The notes below the pieces were generated by a model that saw nothing but the letters and a program-made list of their open reading frames with translations, made no database searches and had not been told where the DNA came from. A DNA stretch of 49,559 nt from Mageeibacillus sp. UBA5770 (GTDB taxonomy: Bacteria > Bacillota_A > Clostridia > Saccharofermentanales > Saccharofermentanaceae), in assembly GCA_002418705.1 (NCBI GenBank), contig DIEQ01000129.1, forward strand, positions 1-49,559, given 5' to 3'. Positions 34,093 through 43,316 of this stretch are shown here, piece by piece. Position 1 is the stretch's first letter. Each line of letters opens with the position of its first letter. A program made the translations under genes and the position numbers.

Positions 34093-35055
34093 TCAGGAAT
34101 TGATTTTTGCGAGAATAGTTCTGGTCGCAGCGCAGATATCCGCAACATTGGTCTGATAAAAGAAATGGGTTCCGTCAATAATTATAGACTCAGCGTTTGA
34201 CCCCAGCCTGCGCAAGTGCTTGGTTTGATAATCGGCGCCTGCTTTTTTCACTGTTTGGGAAGATATGAGTTTCAATACCGGTATTTCCTGAGGAAAAGCG
34301 ATAGCGCTTACCTCGTTGATATTGTCAATCGTCTGCAGGGATTGATCGATAATTGTATCGTTAAGAACATGATTGGTAAATAATCTATAGTCGCTGATTT
34401 CTTTGGCAGTGTATCCGTTTGCAGCTTTTTGAGCGGGAGGCGCCAGGCTGTTGGCCAGGCGTGTCACCCCGCAGGCTTGCTGCCACTTCCCTAGTTCATA
34501 TAAGAATTGGGGCGGATTCTTTGCTTCAGTTTTTACTGTCGATGTTGTGTCCAGCATAATAATCGCCGACACTTCATCCGGATATTTGGCGGCATAATAT
34601 TCGCTGTAAATACCTGACGCGGAATGAGGCATTAAGACATAAGGAGCCTTAAAACCGGCCAAAGACAAGGCAGTTCTGATTTCTTACGTATAGTTTTCAT
34701 TGGTGCGAGGGGTATCTGTCCGGTCGCTGAACCCGATACCGAAATATTCAACACAAACAACCGTATATTCTTTAGACAGCTCCCGCATCAGCGGGCCAAA
34801 GTCCGCACTGGGCAAGGACACGCCGAAACCCGGCAGCAGCACAATGGTTTTCCCGCCATCGCCCAGAGCATACACATGCATCTTTTACCCGTTTACTTCT
34901 ACGATCTGCCCGTAGGGCGGAACAGTTCCAAGCTCATGAGAGAAAAATATTTTGTTGATTGCCAAGCCGATTATATTCAAACATACAATGATTCCTATGA
35001 TAACCGCTAAGACGGTTATCACCTTTTTCCCTCTTTTCGTTTTAATTTTTACCAC
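34093..35055 (-). pseudogene. Alpha/beta hydrolase interrupted by two in-frame TAA codons
   Basis: One continuous frame from GTG 35055 (AAGGAG ten bases upstream) encodes an N-terminal TM (KKVITVLAVIIGIIVCLNII) and then an alpha/beta hydrolase. GGKTIVLLPGFGVSLPS carries the oxyanion region, and PYVLMPHSASGIYSEYYA the nucleophile Ser. The C-terminal His is in IIDGTHFFYQTNVADI. TAA codons at 34885-34887 and 34684-34686 split it into three pieces without changing frame. No other defect is seen. Each TAA is one change from Gln, Lys or Glu. Probably dead, but only lightly decayed. Confidence 0.85.
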
Positions 35056-35057
35056 CT

Positions 35058-35360
35058 TTATCGCACTCCTTCCCCGTTTGCAGTTATTATTATTTTTCCA
35101 GCAGCGCTTAAACCGAGTAAAATGAGGTATAAAACGGTATGCGAAAGAGTAAATAGAGTAAACCAGGTTGTATCTTCCAACTGCTTTATGATCGGTATCC
35201 GGAACAGCGGCTGTGAAATAATAAAAACAATTGCCCCTACAAGGAAAGCTTGCCAGCTTGCCTTGAATTTTTTGACCATCACAGCTGCGATGGCCGCAGG
35301 ACCCAGAATACAAACCAAAGCACTTATACAGATAAAAAGCTGGGTATAATCCAGTCCCAT
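35058..35360 (-). pseudogene. YhfC-family intramembrane metalloprotease, N-terminal part
   Basis: A 100-codon frame with CISALVCILGPAAIAAVMVK, KASWQAFLVGAIVFIISQPL, FRIPIIKQLEDTTWFTLFTL and SHTVLYLILLGLSA. These are the first three helices of YhfC proteins, normally about 250 residues. After GLSA the expected acidic protease motif is replaced by AGKIIITANGEG and a stop just before the hydrolase. It is a C-terminally truncated remnant; a start and ribosome site remain. Confidence 0.65.
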
Positions 35361-35481
35361 TATTTTATTTTTCCCTCCTCTCCGTTTTCCCGGATGATTA
35401 AGCCACTAACTTCACTGCTATTTGAGCATATTGATGGCAATGCTTTCCACTACAGCGCCTGTCAGCATGAAAACACTCCCG

Positions 35482-35784
35482 TCACGAAAACAATTCTTTC
35501 GGGCCTATGGTGTTATAGCTGCTCATCATCTCTTCGATATTTTTCCCCAGTTTCAACAAGCCTTTGTAAACGCCCCCGGTTAATTCGGCATCGAATCCGC
35601 TGAAAATTTGCTCCAGGAATTCTAATTCCCTATGGTTTCTTTTTTGAAAATACTCCAGACATTTTGGAGTTAAGGCAATACGCAACGCCCGCGCATCTTT
35701 TTTATCTTTGACTATTGTGACATATCCTCTTTCTTGCAGAGTGTCTGCAATTCGTTTGGCATTTTGACGGGTTGAGACAGTCAA
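35482..35784 (-). pseudogene. MarR-family regulator, N-terminally truncated
   Basis: The frame begins inside the recognition helix: TVSTRQNAKRIADTLQERGY, VTIVKDKKDARALRIALTPK, then a long dimerisation helix. The wing (KDKKDARALRIALT) is the MarR hallmark. The first 45 or so residues, holding the dimer helix and first part of the winged helix, are absent upstream, where trpA ends. It may have controlled the YhfC and hydrolase genes that follow on the same strand. Confidence 0.75.
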
Positions 35785-35830
35785 AAAAAGCCGTTATACT
35801 GATTAGTCTGGAGCTTTGGAGCCCGCTTTG

Positions 35831-36601
35831 TCAGGAAACCGCCTTCTTCATCGCCCGCACATATTCCGCCACATGAGGGACGCAGCCCTTTCCATACTGC
35901 TCCACAATTTTTACTATCGCGCTGCCCACAATCACGCCGTCAGACAGACCGGCCATCTTCGCCGCCTGTTCGGGTGAGGAAATGCCAAAACCGACAGCGC
36001 AGGGAATATCCCTGACCTCTTTGACCAGTTTAATCATTTCGCCTACATCGGCGCTGATCTCCTTGCGTACTCCGGTAACACCCATTGAGGATACGCAGTA
36101 AACAAATCCCTGGGCCTCCCCGGCAATCATCCGAATGCGGTCGCGGGAGGTCGGCGCGATCAATGAAATCAAGTCAATGCCAAATTCGGAGCAATAGGGC
36201 AGAAGCTCTCCTTTCTCCTCAAACGACAGGTCGGGGACAATTATCGCGTCAATGCCGGTCTCCTGGCAGTTTTTCATGAACCGGGCGGCGCCGTATGTAA
36301 AAACCGGATTCACATAGGTCATGAACGCCAATGGAACACTGCATACCTTGCGGATACGCTGCACCATATCAAAGATTTTGTCGGTGGTTGCGCCGCCTGC
36401 CAGCGCACGCTCATCGGCGCGCTGAATGACGACTCCTTCCGCGACCGGATCGGAAAACGGAATGCCCAGCTCGATCAGGTCCGCTCCTTCCTCCGCCATC
36501 ATAATAACCAGCTGTTCAGTTATCTCCAGCGACGGGTCGCCCGCCGTAATAAACGGAATAAACGCCTTGCCGTTGGCAAACGCCTGCTGTACCCTAGTCA
36601 T
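35831..36601 (-). CDS. trpA: Tryptophan synthase alpha subunit
   Basis: A 256-residue TIM-barrel enzyme that splits indole-3-glycerol phosphate to indole and glyceraldehyde-3-phosphate; the indole goes to TrpB by a tunnel. The N-terminal [20 protein letters not shown], catalytic Glu in [32 protein letters not shown], and phosphate loop [15 protein letters not shown] and [10 protein letters not shown] are present. The position of E. coli Asp60 is Glu here, as in some other Firmicute TrpA proteins. Its start overlaps trpB by eight bases. No other trp genes are present. Confidence 0.96.
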   Translation of the reverse strand: MTRVQQAFANGKAFIPFITAGDPSLEITEQLVIMMAEEGADLIELGIPFSDPVAEGVVIQRADERALAGGATTDKIFDMVQRIRKVCSVPLAFMTYVNPVFTYGAARFMKNCQETGIDAIIVPDLSFEEKGELLPYCSEFGIDLISLIAPTSRDRIRMIAGEAQGFVYCVSSMGVTGVRKEISADVGEMIKLVKEVRDIPCAVGFGISSPEQAAKMAGLSDGVIVGSAIVKIVEQYGKGCVPHVAEYVRAMKKAVS

Positions 36602-37778
36602 AGATCTGTCCCCCCCTGTACCGCGCTATCGCAGCAACATCCTTATCGCCCCTGCCGGAAAGATTAATGACCATGATTTTGTTCCTGCCCATAGCAGGAG
36701 CAATTTTTCTGGCGTAGGCAACCGCGTGCGCGCTTTCGACTGCGGGAATAATTCCCTCCACACGCGAAAGGTATTCAAACGCTTCCACCGCCTCGTCATC
36801 AGTAACCGGCACATATTCCGCCCTGCCTGTATCATGCAGGTAGGCATGCTCAGGACCTATACCCGGATAGTCAAGCCCGGCTGAAATAGAATAAACCGGC
36901 GCAATCTGGCCATATTGATCCTGACAAAAATAAGACTTCATCCCGTGGAAAATGCCTATCGATCCGGTCGCCATTGTGGCGGCGTTTTTATCTGTGTCGA
37001 TGCCGTGTCCCGCCGCCTCGCAGCCAATCAGGCGGACACCGGAATCCCCGATAAAATCATAAAAAAGCCCAATCGCATTGCTGCCGCCGCCGACACAGGC
37101 GATCAGCGCATCAGGCAGCCTGCCCTCTTTTTGCAGCATCTGCTGTTTAACTTCGCGGCCAATCACGCTTTGAAAATCGCGGACGATAGTCGGAAAGGGA
37201 TGCGGTCCCATTACCGATCCAAGTACATAGTGGGTATCCTCAACCCGCGCCGTCCATTCGCGCATTGTTTCGTTCACCGCGTCTTTCAGCGTCTGAGTGC
37301 CGCTGGTAACCGAATGCACCTTTGCGCCTAGCAGTTCCATGCGGTAAACATTAAGCGCCTGGCGGTCGGTGTCTTCCTTGCCCATGTATATTTCACATTT
37401 TAGGCCCATCAGCGCAGCGGCGGTTGCCGTGGCGACACCATGCTGTCCGGCGCCTGTCTCAGCAATTACCCGAGACTTGCCCATCCGCCTGGTCAGAAGC
37501 GCCTGTCCAAGAACGTTGTTGATCTTGTGTGAGCCGGTGTGATTAAGATCTTCCCGCTTGAGATAAATCTTGGCACCGCCCAGGTCCCTGGTCATTTTTT
37601 CCGCATAATAAAGCAGCGAAGGCCGCCCCGCATAATTTTTGAGCAAATCCTCCAATTCCTCTTTAAAGTCAGGAAGGTCCTTAAAGTGGTTATATGCCTC
37701 TTCCAGCTCGATTACCGCATTCATCAGAGTCTCGGGAATATACTGCCCCCCATGGATTCCAAACCGTCCTTTTGACAT
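36594..37778 (-). CDS. trpB: Tryptophan synthase beta subunit
   Basis: ATG 37778 is used ([20 protein letters not shown]), with GGGAG eight bases upstream; the longer frame only extends into the previous gene. The 394-residue PLP enzyme condenses indole with serine. The PLP lysine lies in [20 protein letters not shown], the phosphate cradle is [16 protein letters not shown], and the substrate loop is [19 protein letters not shown]. It is complete, of the TrpB1 type. It is coupled to trpA downstream and lies 26 bp after the ArsC-like gene. Confidence 0.97.
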   Translation of the reverse strand: MSKGRFGIHGGQYIPETLMNAVIELEEAYNHFKDLPDFKEELEDLLKNYAGRPSLLYYAEKMTRDLGGAKIYLKREDLNHTGSHKINNVLGQALLTRRMGKSRVIAETGAGQHGVATATAAALMGLKCEIYMGKEDTDRQALNVYRMELLGAKVHSVTSGTQTLKDAVNETMREWTARVEDTHYVLGSVMGPHPFPTIVRDFQSVIGREVKQQMLQKEGRLPDALIACVGGGSNAIGLFYDFIGDSGVRLIGCEAAGHGIDTDKNAATMATGSIGIFHGMKSYFCQDQYGQIAPVYSISAGLDYPGIGPEHAYLHDTGRAEYVPVTDDEAVEAFEYLSRVEGIIPAVESAHAVAYARKIAPAMGRNKIMVINLSGRGDKDVAAIARYRGGQIYD

Positions 37779-37804
37779 ATCCAACTCTCCCTCTTTGTCC
37801 TGGC

Positions 37805-38143
37805 CTACTCCCAGTCCTTCCACACATCAGGCTGATAGCCGACTGTAGCCTGCCTGCCGTTCCGGACAATCGGAGTTTTAAAAAGCCTGGGGTTTTCCAA
37901 AAGTATTCTCTCCCTCATGCCGGCGCTGCTGATAAATTGAAGATTGAGCTTCTTATATTCGGCTGTTTCCTGATTAAACAAGTTATTCAGGCCGACCGCA
38001 GACTTCACACTGGCGAACTCACCTTTACTCAACCCGAATTTATAAAGGTCAATCCACTGAAATTTAATATTTCTCTCTTTAAAATACCTCTCCGCCTTCT
38101 TTGTGTCAAAACATTTTACCGCGCCAAATATTTGAATGTTCAT
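37805..38143 (-). CDS. ArsC/Spx-family thioredoxin-fold protein
   Basis: A 112-residue protein of the ArsC family. It begins [20 protein letters not shown] with a single Cys at 11. Then come [20 protein letters not shown] and a C-terminal [20 protein letters not shown]. The cis-Pro (TP) is kept. It lacks the second Cys typical of Spx and the catalytic Arg pattern of arsenate reductases, so a reductase role is uncertain. The start shares one base with the YwbE stop. Its place before trpBA is unexplained. Confidence 0.82.
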   Translation of the reverse strand: MNIQIFGAVKCFDTKKAERYFKERNIKFQWIDLYKFGLSKGEFASVKSAVGLNNLFNQETAEYKKLNLQFISSAGMRERILLENPRLFKTPIVRNGRQATVGYQPDVWKDWE

Positions 38144-38349
38144 CAGCGTTCTCCTTCAGCAATGATCCGCTTGACCCTTCCCACCAAACCGCCGATAAGC
38201 CTGACTTTTATGCCGTGGGGATGAAAAGCCGACCTGGTGAGGATGGTTTTAACTACCCCTTCGGTTGTTTTTCCGGTTCGCTGATCTTGTTTTTGTACAA
38301 TCAAAACGCGTGCTCCCGGTTTGATATTCACACGTTCTTTCCCGTCCAT
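38143..38349 (-). CDS. ywbE: YwbE family protein
   Basis: A 68-residue protein: INIKPG-like start (RVNIKPGARVLIVQKQDQRT), GKTTEGVVKTILTRSAFHPH and GIKVRLIGGLVGRVKRII. This is the full DUF2196/YwbE family signature. These small, probably SH3-like proteins have no known function. It is the first gene of the unit ywbE, ArsC-like, trpB, trpA; each junction is an overlap or a short gap. Confidence 0.9.
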   Translation of the reverse strand: MDGKERVNIKPGARVLIVQKQDQRTGKTTEGVVKTILTRSAFHPHGIKVRLIGGLVGRVKRIIAEGER

Positions 38350-38508
38350 GATGCTCTCCTTAAGCCAGCTTCACACCTGTATTTCACAATCCATATATCT
38401 ATAAGTAAATGGCTGTCCCTCATAAAGTTGCTATGACTGATTTCTATAACGAAACGCCAATAACTTGGTCCGTCCCTTCTTCACACACACTAATTGGGAA
38501 AACTCATC

Positions 38509-38874
38509 TTACTTGACAGGATAACCGATACCGCGGGCTAGTTGATAATTAATATATTGATTAAGGCTGACTTTCTCTTCTTTGGCTTTAGCGACAAGAA
38601 TGCGGTGGAGGGATTTAGGCATACGGATGTTAAACTTACCAGAGTATTCTTCCGTCCTGGCCGGTTCAGGAATTTGATTTCCATTTTGCAAAGCCATATC
38701 AATCCAACTTTTTTTTGCGTCTTGTATCATTTCGTACGCTTCTTCCAAGGTTTGCCCCTGACTGACGCAGCCGGGAAGCTCCGGAATTTCAATGGCATAC
38801 CCGCCTTCTACGGCGGGGTAAAGAACTATCCTGTAAGGAAGCCCAAGATAATATTCAAGGTTTTTTTTAGTCAT
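38509..38874 (-). CDS. hicB: HicB-family antitoxin (orphan)
   Basis: A 121-residue HicB protein. The partly degraded RNase-H-like domain is LPYRIVLYPAVEGGYAIEIP, ELPGCVSQGQTLEEAYEMIQ and DAKKSWIDMALQNG. A ribbon-helix-helix DNA-binding part follows (KFNIRMPKSLHRILVAKAKE, EKVSLNQYINYQLARG). No hicA toxin gene lies on either side, so this is a solitary antitoxin or one left after loss of its toxin. A broken copy of the same gene is at 33322-33545. Confidence 0.9.
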   Translation of the reverse strand: MTKKNLEYYLGLPYRIVLYPAVEGGYAIEIPELPGCVSQGQTLEEAYEMIQDAKKSWIDMALQNGNQIPEPARTEEYSGKFNIRMPKSLHRILVAKAKEEKVSLNQYINYQLARGIGYPVK

Positions 38875-39039
38875 CTTCGCCCATCTCTTTAAGGAGTTTT
38901 ATCATAGCCAACATATTTCAACCTTATCCCCCACCCGCAACCTGTATAATAGTACCGTATATAGTGGCATATGTCAATGGGTTCTAGCCAGGCTTAAACA
39001 AAGCAAACAAGCGATTCGCTGGATATTCTCAGCTAACCG

Positions 39040-39069
39040 ATTGCATTTTGCAATACAATCAGGCATAAT
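39040..39069 (+). promoter_or_regulatory. Promoter and operator of the RelB/RelE pair
   Basis: TTGCAT (39041-39046) and CATAAT (39064-39069) are 17 bp apart. The palindrome ATTGCA-TTT-TGCAAT (39040-39054) covers the -35 box, the expected place for RelB autorepression. AGGAGG follows at 39081-39086, eight bases before ATG 39095. Confidence 0.7.
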
Positions 39070-39094
39070 AGTAACAGAATAGGAGGTGTTCATT

Positions 39095-39400
39095 ATGGCA
39101 AGAACATCAAATATATTTGCCCGTGTCGAGCCGGAAGTCAAAGAACAGGCGGAGCTTGTTTTAGAGCAACTCGGTATCCCGATGTCAAATGCAATCGGGC
39201 TTTTTCTCAGACAGGTTGTGCTTCAACGAGGTATTCCATTTGAATTGAAGCTCCCGCATAGTAAACCGCTGTCAGTGAGTAAACTTACCGAGGAGCAATT
39301 CAATGCTGAGATCGAGAAAGGTCTGGCTGATCTAACTGCCGGAAGAGTCGTTTCTGCGGAAAACGTCGCCGAAAGAATGCGCCGGGATTATAAAATATGA
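39095..39400 (+). CDS. RelB/DinJ-family antitoxin
   Basis: A 101-residue antitoxin. MARTSNIFARVEPEVKEQAE, then LGIPMSNAIGLFLRQVVLQR is the ribbon-helix-helix DNA-binding domain of RelB/DinJ. GIPFELKLP follows, and the C-terminal half holds the toxin-binding helix. ATG 39095 has AGGAGG eight bases upstream. It overlaps the toxin start by four bases (ATGA) and should bind the toxin and repress the shared promoter. Confidence 0.93.
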   Translation: MARTSNIFARVEPEVKEQAELVLEQLGIPMSNAIGLFLRQVVLQRGIPFELKLPHSKPLSVSKLTEEQFNAEIEKGLADLTAGRVVSAENVAERMRRDYKI

Positions 39401-39732
39401 GCGAATGGACTGTTGTTTACACCGAGCAAGCTGAGCGTGACTTGCGCAGCATATTTGAGTATATCGCATTCTCCCTGCTTGAGCCGGAAATTGCAAAGAA
39501 TCAATCACGGCGGATCATGGACATGGTCGAAAAGCTAAATGAAACGCCGCTGCGGTATCATCTTTATGAAAAAGATCCGTGGCACAGCAAAGGCTTGCGG
39601 GTTTTGCCAATAGACAATTATTTAGTATTTTATTTGCCTGTGGAAGCAAAAATAACAGTCGTAGTTATCCGCATTATATATGGTGGACGTGATATTGAAG
39701 AACAACTGCAACAAACGCAAGCGGGCGGGTAA
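39397..39732 (+). CDS. RelE/ParE-family toxin
   Basis: A 111-residue toxin: SEWTVVYTEQAERDLRSIFE, YHLYEKDPWHSKGLRVLPID, NYLVFYLPVEAKITVVVIRI and IYGGRDIEEQL. The fold is RelE/ParE, and members of this branch are usually ribosome-dependent mRNA interferases. It is coupled to the RelB antitoxin and looks intact, unlike the RelE at 32720-33016. Whether it acts on mRNA or on gyrase cannot be decided here. Confidence 0.92.
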   Translation: MSEWTVVYTEQAERDLRSIFEYIAFSLLEPEIAKNQSRRIMDMVEKLNETPLRYHLYEKDPWHSKGLRVLPIDNYLVFYLPVEAKITVVVIRIIYGGRDIEEQLQQTQAGG

Positions 39733-39821
39733 ATGCCTTGAAATCAGGTATATACACCCCTTAACACAATACTGGCCATACTTAGAAACATAGCCTGGAA
39801 AAAAGATCTTTAAATCAAACC

Positions 39822-40615
39822 CTAACCCACTTGTCTACATGCGTAAAATACATGTTTCTGCCGCAGTAAAGTCATATCATCATCCAGGCCAAAGATTCGC
39901 CGCCGCGCCAGTGCTCTGCGTAGGAGTGACTGCAGACTATCCCACCCTTTTTGTGGAGCGTTGGCGGGCAGCAGCTTTTCAGAGCCCGGTTGAGCAGTTT
40001 ATTCAACTCCAATCGTACAGCCTTCAAGTCAGGTACCGGGTAATCATTCCTGTCTGCCTCCACCTCAGGATAGTCAGACAAAACCCTGTAAAACTCTTTC
40101 AGATCCTGGGTATTGACGTCGATTTTCAATAAATCTTCCAGCGCCTGCGGGTTCTTCACCTGCACCCTGGTTAAATACTCTTCCCAGGCCCGCTCGCTCA
40201 ACAGCTTATCTTCAAGCTCCTCTATTTCCACAAAGTCCGGTTCCAACCCCGCCTCAACCGGGCGCTCTCTCAATAAAGCCGCACAAAATGAGTGGATAGT
40301 TCCTAAAAAGCAGCGGTCCAAATTATTCAGCGCATGGTTTAACCTCGCCTTTTTATCCTGGCTGGTTTCACTGGCTAAAGACTTCTCGAGGGCCAGCTGG
40401 AACCTGCCCTTTAGCTCAGCGGCGGCCTTCCTGGTAAAAGTCACAGCAGCAATTCTATCGACGGTGCATTTATTTTCTTTAACCAGAGCCACCATCCGCT
40501 CAACAAGGCTGTGCGTTTTTCCGGACCCGGCGCCTGCCTCCACCAGCAGGCAGATATCAAGATCCTCCACAATAGCCCGGCGTGAAACATCGTCTTGTAA
40601 AACCTGCTTATTCAT
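39822..40615 (-). pseudogene. UvrD/AddA-like helicase, N-terminal domain with frameshift
   Basis: From ATG 40615 the frame gives the superfamily 1A helicase start: LLVEAGAGSGKTHSLVERMV (Walker A), RIAAVTFTRKAAAELKGRFQ (motif Ia) and FLGTIHSFCAALLRERPVEA (motif Ic), as in AddA and RecB. About residue 210 a frameshift in the repeat AGCTGCTGCCC (39966-39980) changes frame. The other frame continues QKGWDSLQSLLRRALARRRI and stops at 39822. The helicase motor beyond this, some 900 residues, is absent. It overlaps the nuclease piece upstream, so both belonged to one operon. Confidence 0.88.
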
Positions 40616-40913
40616 AGTCCTTCAGCCTCCTCCAGGGTTCCAGGAAGGAGCTGTCGCCGAACTCAGCCAGCAGCTTTTTAACCCGATCTACAGCATTGAC
40701 CCCACCGCACACACCGGTGTAATCACAGATGCCGCATTTTTCCCCGTGGTCAGCAGCGATAAAAATGCCTCCCGCCAGGAGATCAAAAAGGTGGTTTAAA
40801 AGTTCTGATAACTCATGGCGGCTGGTTTGTAGGCGGGCTATTTTCAAACCCTCGCCCCGCTCCGTGGGAAAATAGTATCCGGAGATCTCCACCCGGGGAG
40901 ATAACTTTGGCAA
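40608..40913 (-). pseudogene. PD-(D/E)XK nuclease C-terminal piece with Fe-S cysteines (AddB-like)
   Basis: A 101-codon frame: PRVEISGYYFPTERGEGLKI, a helical stretch, then IAADHGEKCGICDYTGVCGG. The last is the Cys cluster typical of AddB/Cas4-like nucleases, where three C-terminal Cys hold a 4Fe-4S centre. The nuclease active-site residues (D...ExK) that should come before are missing. A large deletion has joined this tail to the helicase-like part that ends at 40922. Confidence 0.78.
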
Positions 40914-40921
40914 AAGCCCCT

Positions 40922-42909
40922 CTAATATTTGCCCGGCTGCAACAGCATACAGGGCGTGTTGGATCTGTCGACCGCCGCAAAAGTACAGTTGATCAAGTCC
41001 GTGTAATCTAAAGAGGTATCCTTTTTTATAAGGCGATACGACTGGAGCAGTATATTTGAAGGAAAGACAGACCTGTTTTGTATAACATCAAAAGAAGGAA
41101 AGATCATAGTAAACCGCCCCCGCCTGGAGGCAAGGGCCAGCGCTATCATATATTGATTCTCAACCGGCCTGTCCGTGCCCAGGGTCAACCAGGCATCAAT
41201 CCGCCTGCGTTCACTGTCCAGCAGAACAGGGTCCTGGCGTCCGCTGCCCGGAAAAATATCAGCGCCCAGTCCGGCAATGAAGGTGTTGGGACGGCAGGAC
41301 CAGATTAAATTCTCATAATTAACAATGTGCAGGTGACCGGGTTGGGGACCAGACGCACCAACCCGGAAAACGTCAAGGATGTTTTCCACCCGCTCCAAAG
41401 CTTCTTCGATTTCCAGGTTAAATGATATATACCGCCCGGTATCGGCCAGGTTGTTGATTAATCCTTGCAGCGCTGCGGCATCAAAATTGCTTTGAGTATT
41501 AGTTATCTTTGACAGAATGCATGAAAGACCGGCGGCAAGCTCTCTGAAACTGATTTTTCCCTCATCATCCGGAACCGGCAGGTTTGAGATGAACCCGCTT
41601 ATCACATCGTATATCCCTTCAGCCAGATCGCTTAAGCGCAGATACCGCTCGCGCCTGCTGTCCGAATAATCTTCTTCTGATAATTCTTCCGCAGCTCTTT
41701 CTTTAAAAGTACCGGCCATTCGTTCCAGCAGGATATAACGGTCCCTCCCCCAGCCGATGCCGGAAACGCTCAACATCCGCGCAGTTGCAGCCGGCGCAAG
41801 GATTTCACTTTCCTCTCGATCACGCTGCAGCGCTACATCACCGCTTAAAACCAGGGCTTTTAACGCACTGACGGAGTAATCAGACCTGATCCATTCAACC
41901 AGACCCTTGAGAACCCTGCCGGGGCCGGTAAGCGTACCAGGAATTCCCTCCCCGTAGGTCATATTTAATCCCAGGCGCCTGGCCAGTGAATAAAAAACAG
42001 GTATATACCCGCTGCTTGTGTAGGCAACCGCTGCACTGTCTAAAGATATCCCTTCCTTTGTAATCCGTCTGAAAATTTCCCTGACCTCATTCATCAGCCC
42101 ATAGGCATGAAAGACGCTCAAAGAACCGTCGCCAACCGGCTCTGGCGATTGGTCAACCTGATACAGCCGGGGCAGACGGTCCACTTCGGTATGTGCAACA
42201 GCAACGTCTTCCGGCATAGACGCCTGTGGCGCCATTCCCGGTCTAGATATCCCATAAACCGGGTCTGTATTTAAAATTTCAAGCCTTCCTGTAGTAATCG
42301 ATTCAATTAATCTTTGTTCCAGTCGACTGATCAGAATGAAAGAAGGCAATATGTAAATGGTGTCAGTATCCATAGGAGTTTTTTAGTGTGCAATTCCAGC
42401 GCAAATGAGAGCAAACCAGGCGCATCAATATATTTACGATCCGTGAGACAGCGCTCATATGCCTTTAATAGCGCAGCCAAGTCTTGTCCTTTGCCTTTGC
42501 TGATAAAATTGTCTATGTCAAGAGTATCGCTGGTAATCCCGCAATATCTTAGTTCATATATCGAAGAAGCTATAGCCCTGACCAGCTCTGGGGAATAGCT
42601 TTCCCTTGCGAAATAGAGAAGGGCTTTTTGCTCTTCCAGGTTGTGATAAATCTCTTCAACTACGGCCGTTGTCAACAAGCCGGTCAAATTAGTAATACCT
42701 TTTTTAGCCAGATCATCACCGGCTATCTGGTGTGCAAGCCCGGTTGTGGTTTCGGGGCGCAAGTTTACCCAGCCTGCGCTACTCCTGGCCAGTGCTTCAC
42801 AAAGCTCATGCCCTTGGCTGTACCCCGGCGCAATCAGTATTTTCTCCTGCAGCGGATATCTTTCACATATTTCTTTTAGCGAAGAAAGAAGATAGTTAAT
42901 GTAAATCAC
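40922..42909 (-). pseudogene. AddB-like helicase/nuclease subunit, frameshifted and C-truncated
   Basis: Two frames make one protein of about 650 residues. The first (42909 to about 42365) reads KEICERYPLQEKILIAPGYS, QGHELCEALARSSAGWVNLR; the second continues MDTDTIYILPSFILISRLEQ and runs to 40922. A change in an A run near 42370-42385 (A6) joins them. Later motifs HAYGLMNEVREIFRRI, TYGEGIPGTLTGPGRVLKGL and HIVNYENLIWSCRPNTFIAG match AddB-type inactivated helicase domains. The nuclease domain is lost apart from the separate tail. The A-run indel could be a sequencing error; the large deletion is not. Confidence 0.82.
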
Positions 42910-43226
42910 TCCAAATAAAATAGTAAATGTAAATCTGTGTTTTCATAACAGGAATTCTACCAGCAATTGGCTTTTTCTCTTAAATCACTGCAAAAATAAG
43001 AAATTACTGCAAATTATAATATAAAAACTCCTGGCTTTTTATAGATTAAAAACCTGGTCGGTGACAATAGACTGTCGAAAAAAGTTGATTAAAAAATCTT
43101 TTTAAGGAAGCTCTATAGATCAGTGTAAACGCACAATCCAATGATCGAGTTCGAAAGGTTTTGGAAATCTATTTTCGGTCAGCACACGAAATAAAAGTGT
43201 AATAAGTATAAAGACATTCCTATCTG
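42910..43226. other. AT-rich intergenic region left of the IS element
   Basis: This 317-bp stretch lies upstream of the AddB-like remnant (-) and the IS630 left end (+). I found no open frame with a product, no good hairpin and no clear similarity to other parts of the window. It probably includes the promoter of the helicase locus. Confidence 0.4.
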
Positions 43227-43256
43227 GTATTCAGTATCAATAATAACATTGCATTA
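43227..43256 (+). repeat. Left terminal inverted repeat of the IS630 element
   Basis: The 30 bases from GTATTCAGTATCA match the reverse complement of 44461-44490 at 24 positions, with the core CAGTATCA and AATAAC perfect. Confidence 0.88.
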
Positions 43257-43316
43257 TGTATCTAAAATGTATTATCATGGTTGAACAAGGGATAATAAAA
43301 ATGGAGGTGTTCAGCC

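Noticed and set aside
36915..37331. 138-codon plus-strand frame over trpB
   Set aside because: Lies fully inside an unmistakable trpB; no ribosome site or recognisable domain.
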